A stretch of 64,000 nucleotides of DNA from Helicobacter macacae MIT 99-5501 (lineage in GTDB: Bacteria; Campylobacterota; Campylobacteria; Campylobacterales; Helicobacteraceae). Below the pieces are notes generated by a model that saw only the letters and a list, made by a program, of their open reading frames with translations, was not told the DNA's origin and searched no databases. This document shows positions 18,144 to 28,105 of this stretch, one piece after another. A program made the position numbers and the translations under genes. The stretch lies in assembly GCF_000507845.1 (NCBI RefSeq), contig NZ_KI669454.1, forward strand, positions 1,154,604-1,218,603. Reading direction: 5' to 3'. Positions within the stretch are counted from its first letter, which is position 1. Each line of letters begins with the position of its first letter.

Positions 18144-20774
18144 ATGCCACCAGAGCCAAGTAATATTAACAGCATACAAGAAACACAAGCTAGTGAGCAA
18201 GCTAGCGCAAATGCAGGTGGCAAACTTGGTGGGCTAGGCCAAAAAATATCTGCATATTTAGACCCACTTGTTGCACCACTTTTAGAAAATCCTACTTTTG
18301 AGAAAATCTACAAAAACAAGCCACTTTTTTTTGGGATTTTGGGCGGTGTGCTTGCACTCATCATCGCACTTATCATCGTCCTTATCCTAGCCCTATCGCC
18401 CAAAAGCGAAGAGGACGAGGAAGAGGAATTCACAGAGAGGACTTACACGCAAGCAGAGATTGATGAGATTGTAAATACTCCTTTGCCAGAAGCAAGTGAT
18501 GAAATCAAAGAATCCAATATGGACAATCTAATCATCAAAGGAAATCTATTATTTCAGCAAGGCTTACACAAGGAAGCCTATCAGGTTTTTCGCAAAATCG
18601 CGGATTTTTCTCAATCCATAGCCAACTACAATCTAGGCACAATCCAACTAAAAAACAACTCCTATGAAGACTCTATCGTGGCGTATTCTGACTCCATAGA
18701 AACAGGGCAAAATATCTCGGCAAGCTCGATAAATGCAGCGATTGCCGCGCTAAAAATCAATCGCTATGATTTATCAAGCCATTACCTAAATCTAGCGCGT
18801 GAAAATCTAGCCGAAATCGCAAATGAGCCGTTTTTTAGCTACGCTTACGCGCTACTTTCCTACTACAAGGGCAACTACTTTGAGACACTCTCCCCCTTGC
18901 TAAACCCAAATTCCAAAGACTTCACTACCCAAAACGCAAGGCTTGCAGCGCATATTTTTACGATTTTTAGCGATGATGAAAACGCGCTAAAAAATATCCA
19001 AAAAGTAGCTACTCCAAAAGATGACAAAACCATAGGGCTACTTTATGCGCGAATGGCACAATACCCAAAAGCAAAAACACACTTGATGAACTATCTAAGG
19101 GCAAATCCAAGAGATATTGATTCTATGCTAGCACTAGGGCTTATTGACTTAAAGCTTGGGAATTATATGGGTGCGGCAAATTCGCTAGAATCTATCGCTT
19201 CAAATAGGGGATTCCAAGAAAAAGCACAAAAAATTTATCCTATCAAAGTGATAATCAACCCCGAGCTTTTTGATATAGCTTTGGCTCAAAGAATGTTTTG
19301 GGAAAGGGACTTTGAAAACAAAGACAAACTAGGCTATAAAATGCTTTTTTATTACGCGCCATATCGTGTGTTTGACGCAAAGAGGGCATTAGAAGAAATC
19401 TCTCAAGCCTCAAGCCTTACGCATATCAATATCACAGAGGGCAAAAATATGCTACTTCGTAGCTCTACGACTTCCAAAATCGATAAGCAGATTCTAAGGA
19501 CGCTTGTAGAGCTTGAGAGTAAAAATTTACGCGAAGCACTTGGCTTTTTGCAAGAAGCAACCAAAAACAATCCCAATCACGCGATTTTGTATTATAACTT
19601 AGGGCTTGTGCTAGCGCAACTAGGGCATTATGATGATGCGTATTCGCATTTTATCCGCGCGTATTATTTAGACCAGAGTGATTATATATCAGGGATTTTT
19701 GCCGTTCTAGCAGGTAGATTTAGCAACAAAAACACCAATAGAATCAATAATGATTTGCTACAAAGATTTTATGATGAGGAGATTGGCGATTCTACAAAAA
19801 AGGCATATATCGAAAACTTCCTAAACTACCTAAATGACAATCAATTCCAAGAGCGAGATTGGATAAAAAACGCAAAAGTCAAAGAACCGATTTATTATGT
19901 GCTTGAGTTTATCTACGCGCTAAAAAGCAAAAACAAAAAAGAAATGCTAGAAAACATAAACGAGCTTAAAAATATCTATCCAAACGACATTGTGGCAAAT
20001 ATTTTATCTATCCTTGTGGGTAGCTTTGGGGATAATCTCCAAGATATAAGCATAAGTATGTATAATCTTTTTAACCAAAAATCCCTTGATTTGCGTCCTT
20101 TGCATTTAGGTGGTGCTTTTCCTAGAGAGCTATATGTCTACACAGGATTTGTAACAGGCTCACTGCAAAATCAAGCCCGCATAATGCAAAACTACCTTAT
20201 CGCAAATGAGAGCGACCCTAGAGGCACTATGCAAACACTCGGTGCGATATATCTCTATCAGAGAGAATTCCAAAAAGCATATAGTATTTATACCACGCTT
20301 GTAGATGAGCTAAAAGAGGGCGATAGTCATACGCGATTTTTAGCTGCGGTAAGTGCGGTGGGTGCGGGCAACTATCCTGATGCTGTGCTACTGCTTCAGC
20401 TAGCCAAAATGGAAACACCCACCGCTTATGAAGCGCGATATGGGCTAGGGCTACTCTACCACGCTGCAAACAATCTAAAAACCGCCGCGCTTAATTATAA
20501 TTTTATCGCTGTGCCAAATTTTCACTCCCAATTTTTTGATTTCCAAATCGATACGCAAAAAATCCACTCCTATGAACTTGTAAGCAAAAACAACGGCAAT
20601 CCAGAAGACAACCCCCCAAATCCTACGCAAGAAGTGGATACAAAATCCGCACAAAATCAAAGCCCTACACAGCAAAGTGTGCAACAAAGCGCACAACAAA
20701 ATCCACAACTTGATGAAAATCAGTTACCACAGCCCACACAACAGCCCGTAACAAATCCGCTTTTAGATACTTAA
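18144..20774 (+). CDS. pflB: Flagellar motor disk protein PflB (TPR protein)
   Basis: An 876-residue single-pass membrane protein: cytoplasmic N-terminus of about 58 residues, one helix at about 60-85 (LFFGILGGVLALIIALIIVL), an acidic stretch (EEDEEEEF), then a long periplasmic series of TPR-like helical hairpins, for example YNLGLVLAQLGHYDDAYSHF. It ends in a Gln/Pro-rich disordered tail. This layout and its place between serS and uvrD match HP1479 and Campylobacter Cj0390 (PflB). PflB builds the medial disk of the Campylobacterota motor with PflA and is needed to recruit MotAB stators. The start ATG follows GAAGGGGAAAA. flgA two genes on supports a motility role. Confidence 0.85.
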   Translation: MPPEPSNINSIQETQASEQASANAGGKLGGLGQKISAYLDPLVAPLLENPTFEKIYKNKPLFFGILGGVLALIIALIIVLILALSPKSEEDEEEEFTERTYTQAEIDEIVNTPLPEASDEIKESNMDNLIIKGNLLFQQGLHKEAYQVFRKIADFSQSIANYNLGTIQLKNNSYEDSIVAYSDSIETGQNISASSINAAIAALKINRYDLSSHYLNLARENLAEIANEPFFSYAYALLSYYKGNYFETLSPLLNPNSKDFTTQNARLAAHIFTIFSDDENALKNIQKVATPKDDKTIGLLYARMAQYPKAKTHLMNYLRANPRDIDSMLALGLIDLKLGNYMGAANSLESIASNRGFQEKAQKIYPIKVIINPELFDIALAQRMFWERDFENKDKLGYKMLFYYAPYRVFDAKRALEEISQASSLTHINITEGKNMLLRSSTTSKIDKQILRTLVELESKNLREALGFLQEATKNNPNHAILYYNLGLVLAQLGHYDDAYSHFIRAYYLDQSDYISGIFAVLAGRFSNKNTNRINNDLLQRFYDEEIGDSTKKAYIENFLNYLNDNQFQERDWIKNAKVKEPIYYVLEFIYALKSKNKKEMLENINELKNIYPNDIVANILSILVGSFGDNLQDISISMYNLFNQKSLDLRPLHLGGAFPRELYVYTGFVTGSLQNQARIMQNYLIANESDPRGTMQTLGAIYLYQREFQKAYSIYTTLVDELKEGDSHTRFLAAVSAVGAGNYPDAVLLLQLAKMETPTAYEARYGLGLLYHAANNLKTAALNYNFIAVPNFHSQFFDFQIDTQKIHSYELVSKNNGNPEDNPPNPTQEVDTKSAQNQSPTQQSVQQSAQQNPQLDENQLPQPTQQPVTNPLLDT

Positions 20775-20794
20775 ACGCGCTTAAAGTCTTAAAA

Positions 20795-22933
20795 ATGTCT
20801 CATCTCCTAGATTCTCTAAATCCTAAACAAAAAGAAGCCGCTACGCATATTGATGGAGCATTGCTAATCTTAGCAGGTGCAGGCAGTGGCAAAACAAAAA
20901 CACTTACTTCGCGCTTAGCCTACCTCATAAAAGAAGTTGGGATTTCCCCAGATTCTACGCTTACTCTTACTTTTACCAACAAAGCCGCTAGCGAAATGAA
21001 AGAGCGCGCACTAAACTTGCTTAGAGAATCTAGCAACAAAAATGGAGCAAAAGAAGCAAACTTTGCTCAATCTTTTTTGTCATTACCACCACCACTTTTA
21101 TGCACTTTTCATCGCTTTGGTTTGCTTTTTTTGCGACTTCATATTTCATACTTAGGACGAGAAGCTACTTTTACACTTATAGACACTGATGACCAAAAGC
21201 GAATTATAAAGCAGATTGATTCTAGTATGCAAACAGCGATGATTCTTGGCTATATCTCAAACCAAAAAAACGCACTCATTTCAGCAAAAAATGCGACACT
21301 ATCTGCCAAAACTCCACAGCAAAAAATGCTAAGCAAAATCTATGAAAAATATGAGGAATTTTTGCTAAAAAACAATATGGTGGATTTTGATGATTTGCTG
21401 CTATTAAGTTTTAGGATTTTGGATAGTGATGAAAATCTATGCGCTCAAACCTCGCAAAAATACCAATACATTATGGTTGATGAATACCAAGATACAAACC
21501 TTTTGCAAGTGGCATTGCTAAAAAAACTTTGCGCCACTCATCAAAATCTATGTGTGGTGGGCGATGATGACCAGAGTATTTATAGTTGGAGAGGGGCTGA
21601 TATAGGCTATATTTTGGGATTTGCCCAAAGTTTTGATAACGCAAAAGTCATCAAACTAGAATCAAACTACCGCTCAAAAGCACCCATACTAGAAGCTGCA
21701 AATGCCCTAATCGCGCACAATACCTCACGGCTAGGCAAGCAGCTAGAATCCACGCGCGGGCAGGGCGAAAATGTTGAGCATATTTATAGCTATGATGAAA
21801 ACGCAGAAGCAAACACTATCGCACAAAAAATCGCTAAACTCATAAATAATGGGATAAATCCACAAGAAATTGCGATTTTGTTTCGCCTAAACGCCCTCTC
21901 AAGAAGCATAGAAGAGGGGCTAAATCGCGCTAAAATTCCCTACAAACTCATCGGCGCGATTCGATTCTATGAGCGAGCGGAGATAAAAGACATTTTGGCA
22001 TATTTCCGCCTTGTAGTAAATATGAGTGATGATTTTAGCCTAAAGCGAATCATAAACACACCAAAGCGAGGCATAGGAGAAGTGGTGCAAAAAAAGATTT
22101 TCTCCCTTGCAGAATCGCTTGGCATAAGCGTCTTTGAAGCATACAAATTAGGGCATTTGGATTCTATTTTGCGCCCTGCACAAAAAAACGAGCTAGAAAA
22201 ACTTTTTGTGATTTTGCAAGATTTGCAAAAGGTGCTAGAGGAAAGTCCGCTAAAGTTTTTGGCTGATTTTGGGGAAAAAATCCAAATCATTGATGAAGTC
22301 AAAAACAAACACGATGAAATCGACAGACTAGCAAATGTGCACGAATTTTATGGATATTTTCGCGACTATATCACACAAAATCCACACAACTCTTTGAGTG
22401 ATTTTTTGGGCGATTTATCGCTTAGCTCTGGGCTAGATGTGCCATTGCAAGATTGCGTATGTCTAATGAGCGTGCATAGCGCAAAAGGGCTAGAATTTGA
22501 ATATGTTTTTGTGGTGGGAATGGAAAAAGGATTTTTCCCTCTTATGCGTGATGAGAGCGATTTAGAAGAGGAAAGGAGGCTTGGCTATGTGGCTTTTACC
22601 CGCGCAAAAGACAAGCTATTTACTTCAAGTGTGCGCTCAAGGTTTTATAAAGGCAGGCGCGAGATTATGGACTTATCGCCTTTCCTCTATGAAGCAAATA
22701 TATTACAAAAAAACACCAAAAGCAATGAGCTAGATGAAATCCTACTAGATAGTCCAAGTAGTCAAAATAGCGATAATGATGGGGACAACACATATCGCTT
22801 TAGAAATGGCGAGGCTGTGAGGCACAAAATCTTTGGTGCGGGTGTCATAAAAGAAGTGCAAGGCGACAAACTGCATATCAATTTTGGCGGAAATGTGCGC
22901 GTGATAATGCAGGATTTTGTAGAAAAAATCTAA
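20795..22933 (+). CDS. uvrD: UvrD/Rep-family DNA helicase
   Basis: A 712-residue superfamily 1A helicase that moves 3' to 5' on single-stranded DNA in excision and mismatch-type repair and in clearing recombinase. Motif I is GAGSGKT (28-34), motif Ia TFTNKAASEM, motif II VDEYQDTN, motif III GDDDQSIYSWRGAD, motif IV ESNYRS, motif V MSVHSAKGLEFEYVFVVGM and motif VI YVAFTRAKDKLF. The C-terminal region ends in a Tudor-like segment (RHKIFGAGVIKEVQGDKLHI), as in PcrA/UvrD. The ATG lies 20 bases after pflB with only a weak ribosome site, so coupling is likely. Confidence 0.94.
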   Translation: MSHLLDSLNPKQKEAATHIDGALLILAGAGSGKTKTLTSRLAYLIKEVGISPDSTLTLTFTNKAASEMKERALNLLRESSNKNGAKEANFAQSFLSLPPPLLCTFHRFGLLFLRLHISYLGREATFTLIDTDDQKRIIKQIDSSMQTAMILGYISNQKNALISAKNATLSAKTPQQKMLSKIYEKYEEFLLKNNMVDFDDLLLLSFRILDSDENLCAQTSQKYQYIMVDEYQDTNLLQVALLKKLCATHQNLCVVGDDDQSIYSWRGADIGYILGFAQSFDNAKVIKLESNYRSKAPILEAANALIAHNTSRLGKQLESTRGQGENVEHIYSYDENAEANTIAQKIAKLINNGINPQEIAILFRLNALSRSIEEGLNRAKIPYKLIGAIRFYERAEIKDILAYFRLVVNMSDDFSLKRIINTPKRGIGEVVQKKIFSLAESLGISVFEAYKLGHLDSILRPAQKNELEKLFVILQDLQKVLEESPLKFLADFGEKIQIIDEVKNKHDEIDRLANVHEFYGYFRDYITQNPHNSLSDFLGDLSLSSGLDVPLQDCVCLMSVHSAKGLEFEYVFVVGMEKGFFPLMRDESDLEEERRLGYVAFTRAKDKLFTSSVRSRFYKGRREIMDLSPFLYEANILQKNTKSNELDEILLDSPSSQNSDNDGDNTYRFRNGEAVRHKIFGAGVIKEVQGDKLHINFGGNVRVIMQDFVEKI

Positions 22934-22954
22934 ACTAAAATCAAAGGTGTCTAA

Positions 22955-23734
22955 ATGTGGCTAAAAAAAATACTAAAAATTTGCAAGAATTTTGGCAAGA
23001 TTTTTGGGGTAGTGTGCTTATGTGTATGTCATTTTGCTTTGGCAATGCAAAATAACGCACAACAAAATATGCAAGATGAAATAAGCCCACAAATGGACTT
23101 GCAAACACAAGAATACATAATCACAAATGAGGAGGGCATAAAAGAATATATTCTCTCTCAATACAAGGCATTGTATCCGCACTTTGAGCTAGAAAGCATA
23201 AGCATAGATATGCCAAAAAGCCTAAATCCGCAAGCCAAAATCCGCAAACTAAGCCTGCCAAGTAGCGCTACCAAAAAGCCAAATGGGACGATTATCGCTA
23301 CGATTTTGCAGGGCAAAGGAGTGGTTTCTGTGCCTATTGGCTATCATATCTATGCAAATGTCCTCATAGTCCAAGCAACACTATCAATAAAAACAGGCAC
23401 AGATATAACACAGCAAAACACACAAACACAATGGATAAGCATCTCTGCCATAAAAGGAAATCCCCTGCCACCCCAAGAGATAGGAAATGTCTCTGCTCGC
23501 TCGCTTATCCCACCAAACTCTATCATTACCCGCGATAAAGTCCAAGAGCGGATTTTGGTTCGCAAAGGCGACAAAATCACAGGGCTTTATAAATCACAAT
23601 CTATGCAGGCTCAAATCGCGCTAAAAGCCCTGCAAAACGGCTCAAAAGGCAATATCATAAAAGCGCAGAATCTCCAAAGTGGCAAAATCTTGCAAGTGCG
23701 GATTGTCGATGAGGGAGTGGGCGAGATTTTGTAA
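22955..23734 (+). CDS. flgA: Flagellar P-ring assembly chaperone FlgA
   Basis: A 259-residue periplasmic protein that helps FlgI polymerise around the rod. A signal peptide is visible (about 12-33, FGVVCLCVCHFALAMQ). The C-terminal SAF/FlgA domain carries the characteristic ARSLIPPNSIITRDKVQERI, LVRKGDKITGLYKSQSMQAQIALKALQNG and NLQSGKILQVRIVDEGVGEI. Its start lies 21 bases after uvrD, extending the serS-pflB-uvrD-flgA operon. Confidence 0.9.
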   Translation: MWLKKILKICKNFGKIFGVVCLCVCHFALAMQNNAQQNMQDEISPQMDLQTQEYIITNEEGIKEYILSQYKALYPHFELESISIDMPKSLNPQAKIRKLSLPSSATKKPNGTIIATILQGKGVVSVPIGYHIYANVLIVQATLSIKTGTDITQQNTQTQWISISAIKGNPLPPQEIGNVSARSLIPPNSIITRDKVQERILVRKGDKITGLYKSQSMQAQIALKALQNGSKGNIIKAQNLQSGKILQVRIVDEGVGEIL

Positions 23735-23746
23735 AACACTTTTTGG

Positions 23747-23752
23747 TATAAT
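23747..23752 (+). promoter_or_regulatory. -10 box for the MscS-like channel gene
   Basis: A perfect TATAAT (GGTATAATGAC) lies 12 bases after the flgA stop and 88 bases before the mscS-like ATG, giving this gene its own promoter. Confidence 0.55.
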
Positions 23753-23840
23753 GACAAATAAAAATGCTTCAAATGCTTCATAAAGCACATTAGCACAAAC
23801 CAAACACCAAAAGCCACAAAAACAAAAATAAGGAAAAGCA

Positions 23841-25268
23841 ATGTTAAATCAAAAAAAAATGCGTGAGAAAATCATAAATCAAATAAGGATATTAGCTTTG
23901 ATTTTTTGTAGTGTGTTTTTGGTGGATTTTGCTTTGGCAAGCGAGCTAGAATCAACACAAACAAGCCAAGTGCTAAACACCGACACTACTTACAATCTTT
24001 TGCAAATCAAAGCCTTTGATTCTGCAATCAAGCATTCTCTTGTCTTGCTTGAAGTGGCTTTTATAAATGCAAAGCTAGAATCCTATGCTAGTCCCTTGAT
24101 ACTTCGAGTGATTTTATCACTCATTGCATTTGGGTTTTTGTGGCTATTTCGTAGGATTTTGACACGACTTGTTATGTGGCTTATTAGTCTTAGTTTTCAT
24201 CTAGCCAAGCAGGATAAAGATGCGCAGAGCAAAATCCAGCGTGAGATTATCAAGCCTGTTTCGCTGTTTTTGTTTTTATTAAGCCTTGATATAAGTATCA
24301 ACATTTTGTATTATCCAAGCCTTAGTCCAAAGGAGCTAGAAAAATGGTTTTCTGTGGGCTATGTGGTAAATTTTGGGTGGTTTATCATTATCGCACTTAG
24401 GGGCTATGCAGCGGTGTTTATAAGCACTATTACCCAAAAAAACACCACGCAGCATTTTCGCAAAGAAGTGCTAAATCTTTTGTTAAAAATTGCGTATTTT
24501 TTTATCGTCATCATTATGCTTTTGTGGATTTTAAAAATCTTGGGCTTTAATATTTCAGCAATCATCGCTTCACTCGGGCTTGGTGGGCTAGCTGTGGCAC
24601 TAGCTGTCAAAGATATGCTTGCCAATTTTTTCGCCTCTGTAATGTTGCTTTTTGATAATTCGTTTTCACAAGGCGATAGAATCGAATGTGGTGGCGTAGA
24701 TGGCGTAGTGGTAGAGATGGGACTGCGCCGCACGACTATCCGCACAAGTGATAACGCCCTAGTGCTTGTCCCAAATTCCGAGCTAGCAAACAAATCTATT
24801 ATAAATTGGAGTCGCAGAAAAGCGGGCAGGCTTATAAAGCTAAATATAGGACTTACATACTCTACTTCACGCGAGCAGGTGTGTGAGTGTGCCAAAGTGA
24901 TAAAAAATATGCTACTAGAGCACCCCAAAATCGCCAAAGATAGCGACGAAAAAGAGGGGCTAGATTTTAGCATTTCTTTTAAGCAAGATATTATTTCGGT
25001 TGATGATTATCTAGGCTACAAAGGTAGCGTATATGTCGTGCTTAATGAGCTAAGCGATAGCTCAATAGATATTTTGGTGTATTGCTTTAGCAAAGCCATA
25101 AGCTATGGGGAATTTTTGCTTACAAAAGAGGAGATTTTGCTAGAGATTATGCACATCGTAGAATCTATGGGACTTAGTTTTGCATTCCCAAGTCAAAGTG
25201 TGTATATCGAGCAAGTGCCACAAAACCCACAAAACACGCTTGCAAACATACCACAAAAGACAACATAA
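23841..25268 (+). CDS. MscS-family mechanosensitive channel
   Basis: A 475-residue inner-membrane channel that vents solutes on osmotic downshock. A signal-like N-terminal helix (15-35), three to four further helices, then the pore helix with small residues (IIASLGLGGLAVALAVKDMLANFFAS) and the beta domain with FSQGDRIECGGVDGVVVEMGLRRTTIRT and VLVPNSELANKSIINWSRR, which are diagnostic of MscS. The extra N-terminal helices and length place it with the larger YbdG/YnaI-like or Campylobacterota MscS group rather than with E. coli MscS (286 residues). Start: ATG after AAGGAAAAGCA. Confidence 0.9.
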   Translation: MLNQKKMREKIINQIRILALIFCSVFLVDFALASELESTQTSQVLNTDTTYNLLQIKAFDSAIKHSLVLLEVAFINAKLESYASPLILRVILSLIAFGFLWLFRRILTRLVMWLISLSFHLAKQDKDAQSKIQREIIKPVSLFLFLLSLDISINILYYPSLSPKELEKWFSVGYVVNFGWFIIIALRGYAAVFISTITQKNTTQHFRKEVLNLLLKIAYFFIVIIMLLWILKILGFNISAIIASLGLGGLAVALAVKDMLANFFASVMLLFDNSFSQGDRIECGGVDGVVVEMGLRRTTIRTSDNALVLVPNSELANKSIINWSRRKAGRLIKLNIGLTYSTSREQVCECAKVIKNMLLEHPKIAKDSDEKEGLDFSISFKQDIISVDDYLGYKGSVYVVLNELSDSSIDILVYCFSKAISYGEFLLTKEEILLEIMHIVESMGLSFAFPSQSVYIEQVPQNPQNTLANIPQKTT

Positions 25269-25395
25269 CAAAAATAGACATTTATAGATTCTATGCAAAA
25301 TATAGTTTTTGCTAGATTTTATATTTTATGTGCGCTATAAATTTTGCATACAACGCTGTATTTTTCAAGGCTACATTTTTGCCATAAAAGATGCG

Positions 25396-25469
25396 TTGAT
25401 TCTCATTATTTGTGTATTTTTGATAAAAGCTAATAATTAAACTCAAAATAATGATTTTTATATTACAAT
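25396..25469 (+). promoter_or_regulatory. feoB promoter with Fur-like boxes
   Basis: The 358-base gap before feoB has two stretches resembling the Fur consensus GATAATGATAATCATTATC: 25396-25412 (TTGATTCTCATTATTTG) and 25447-25464 (AATAATGATTTTTATATT). The second abuts a TACAAT (-10 candidate) at 25464-25469, so bound Fur would cover the promoter. The match is by eye. Iron repression of feoB by Fur is established in H. pylori. Confidence 0.55.
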
Positions 25470-25626
25470 AACGATTTAAAAAATCACTAGATGATTTTAG
25501 AAGATTTTTCGTGGATTTTTATCAGCTATATTTTCGCGTAAAATCCACATAAAAAGCACTTGTAAAAACTTGCAAATACATTCACAAACAAGCCAAATCT
25601 AGCCAAAAATCTAATGGAGTAGCACT

Positions 25627-28041
25627 ATGACAAAAACCCCTCCCTCACAAACCTCACAAAACACCCATTCTACTTCCCAGCTTACAATAGCCCTTGTCGG
25701 TCAGCCAAATGTCGGCAAAAGCTCTCTTATCAACGCTATAAGTGGCGCAAATCTAAAAGTAGGTAATTTTAGTGGCGTAACGGTGCAAAAAGATGAAGTG
25801 CGCTTCAGCTACAAAGACACACAAATAAATATCGTGGATTTGCCCGGGACTTATAGCCTAAATGACTATTCGCCAGATGAAAAAATCACCAAAGATTTTT
25901 TGGAATCTAGGCAATATGACATCGTGCTAAATGTGCTAGATTCTACCAATCTAGCGCGAAATCTAGCTCTAAGTGCGCAAATAATGGGACTTGGTGTGAA
26001 GTGCGTGCTGGGACTAAATATGATAGATGAGGCAAAAGCCGATGGAATAGAGATTGACACAGAGCTATTAAGCGAGATATTGGGCGTGGCTTGCATACCT
26101 ATTTCAGCGCAAAAACGACACAATATCCACGCACTATTTGATACGCTCATAGATACGCACAATAAGCCATTTTGCGAGCCAAAGCGCATTTATGATGATT
26201 TATTAGAATCTAGCATTGGCAAAATTGAGGAGTTTTTGCTCCAAAAAAGTTTTTATGAGCTAAATTCTTATCCTAGCCAAAAAGAAGCACTCTCAAGTAG
26301 AATCATAGCGATTTTGCTACTTCGGCTTGATACAAATCTGTATGCTTATTTGCACGATAAGCCTTGCTATACGCAAGTTACGCAGTTTGTCAATGAGGTA
26401 AGCGCAAATCTCACAAAACAAAGTGGGGAGGAAAATATCCAAAGCATTTTTAACCAAGATTCTATAAGCTTCGCACAAGGCGCAGCCCAAGAAGTGCTAA
26501 GCTATAAAAAACCACCCCTGCTAGATGAAGCAAATCTAGTGCGAGAAACAAGCACAGATTTTGCAATCTCCACAGATTCGCTAGATTCCACACAAAGCCA
26601 AACAAGTCTAAAACCTAGCACAAACTCTACAAAATCCCCCCTCAAAAACTTCTCTACAAGCCTCTCTACACATTTTGGCAAAAATTTTCGCAAAAAAGAT
26701 TTTGATATGCCAAGCTCACTAGAGCGCACAAAACGCATAGATTTTATTTTGCTTCACAAATTTTTTGGCTTGCCTATTTTCTTTTTGCTTATGTTTTTGC
26801 TTTTTGAGATGACTTTCTATGTCGGTGGTTTTGCAAAGGACTACATAGAGGATGGTTTTGCCAAGTTTGGGGAGTTTTTGGGCGAAGTGCTTGCAAGCCA
26901 CCCTCAAGCTATCTCACTTATCTGTGATGGCATCATCGGTGGTGTGGGCACGGTGCTAGCATTTTTGCCGCTCATTGCGGTGCTGTATTTTGGGATTGCG
27001 ATTTTGGAGGGGAGCGGATATATGGCTAGAGTGGCGTTTTTGTTTGACGGATTTTTGCACAAATTTGGCTTGCACGGCAAAAGTTTTATCCCTATGATTG
27101 CGGGGTTTGGCTGCTCTGTGCCTGCATATATGGCGACCCGCACGCTAAAAAACCAAAACGAGCGACTTATCACGCTTTTTGTGATTGGCTTTATGAGCTG
27201 TTCGGCTAGATTACCTATTTATGTGCTATTTGTAGGGGCATTTTTCCCTGAAAAATACGCTGGATTTGTGCTTTTTGGGATTTATGTGCTTGGTGGGGCG
27301 GTGGCACTTATGATGGCAAAAGTGCTAAAACTATCGCTTTTTCGTGGCAGAGATGAACCATTTGTAATGGAAATGCCAAAATACAGAATCCCAAATTTTC
27401 GCACCGTGTGGTTTAGTATCTGGGGCAAGGTGGTTATGTTTCTAAAAAAGGCTGGTGGATTTATCCTTATTGCTTCTGTGCTGATTTGGTTTGCTTCACA
27501 ATACCCCAAAAATCCCCAAATAGATGAAATCTATGAAGCCAAAAAACAAGAAGTGCTAGAGAGTAAAAACCTTAGCGAAGAGCAAAAAAACGAGGAAATC
27601 GCCCATCTAGAAAACGAGCAAAAAGAGAAGTTTTTGCGCGGGACTTACTCGGGTAGAGTAGGGGAGATTTTGGAGCCTGTGTTTGCTCCTATGGGGTTTG
27701 ATTGGAGGTTGTCTATTTCGATAGTTACGGGGTTTGCAGCAAAGGAAGTTGTCGTATCCACACTTGGCGTTCTCTACTCACTTGGCGAGGGTGTAGAGGA
27801 GGACTCTAGTTCTTTGCAGCAAATGCTAAGAGATAGCATTTCTTTTCCTAGTGCGGTGGCATTTGTGGTGTTTGTGATGTTTTATATCCCTTGCTTTGCG
27901 GCGACTATTAGCTTTGGGCGTGAGGCTGGGGGAATCAAGTTTGTTGGATATTTATTTGTTTTTACTACTATTGTGGCATATATTTTTTCACTTATTTCGT
28001 ATTGGGTGGCGTTGCTTGGGTATAGCTTTTTTATGCGGTAG
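25627..28041 (+). CDS. feoB: Ferrous iron transporter FeoB
   Basis: An 804-residue inner-membrane Fe(II) transporter with an N-terminal G domain: G1 GQPNVGKSS from residue 25, the switch region FSGVTVQKDE, G3 VDLPGTYSLNDYSPDE and G4 LNMID. A helical spacer follows and then paired Gate modules (GYMARVAFLFDGFLHKFGLHGKSFIPMIAGFGCSVPAYMATRTL, split by family motifs). It is longer than usual because a Ser/Thr/Lys/Gln-rich stretch at about 290-355 is inserted before the first membrane helix. No feoA is adjacent. The start ATG has GGAG seven bases upstream. Confidence 0.96.
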   Translation: MTKTPPSQTSQNTHSTSQLTIALVGQPNVGKSSLINAISGANLKVGNFSGVTVQKDEVRFSYKDTQINIVDLPGTYSLNDYSPDEKITKDFLESRQYDIVLNVLDSTNLARNLALSAQIMGLGVKCVLGLNMIDEAKADGIEIDTELLSEILGVACIPISAQKRHNIHALFDTLIDTHNKPFCEPKRIYDDLLESSIGKIEEFLLQKSFYELNSYPSQKEALSSRIIAILLLRLDTNLYAYLHDKPCYTQVTQFVNEVSANLTKQSGEENIQSIFNQDSISFAQGAAQEVLSYKKPPLLDEANLVRETSTDFAISTDSLDSTQSQTSLKPSTNSTKSPLKNFSTSLSTHFGKNFRKKDFDMPSSLERTKRIDFILLHKFFGLPIFFLLMFLLFEMTFYVGGFAKDYIEDGFAKFGEFLGEVLASHPQAISLICDGIIGGVGTVLAFLPLIAVLYFGIAILEGSGYMARVAFLFDGFLHKFGLHGKSFIPMIAGFGCSVPAYMATRTLKNQNERLITLFVIGFMSCSARLPIYVLFVGAFFPEKYAGFVLFGIYVLGGAVALMMAKVLKLSLFRGRDEPFVMEMPKYRIPNFRTVWFSIWGKVVMFLKKAGGFILIASVLIWFASQYPKNPQIDEIYEAKKQEVLESKNLSEEQKNEEIAHLENEQKEKFLRGTYSGRVGEILEPVFAPMGFDWRLSISIVTGFAAKEVVVSTLGVLYSLGEGVEEDSSSLQQMLRDSISFPSAVAFVVFVMFYIPCFAATISFGREAGGIKFVGYLFVFTTIVAYIFSLISYWVALLGYSFFMR

Positions 28042-28105
28042 CTAGGCTCTTGCAAGGGTTTTTTTAGATTGTCTTCAATATTTTTCTTTCGCAAAAAGGA
28101 TAGCC

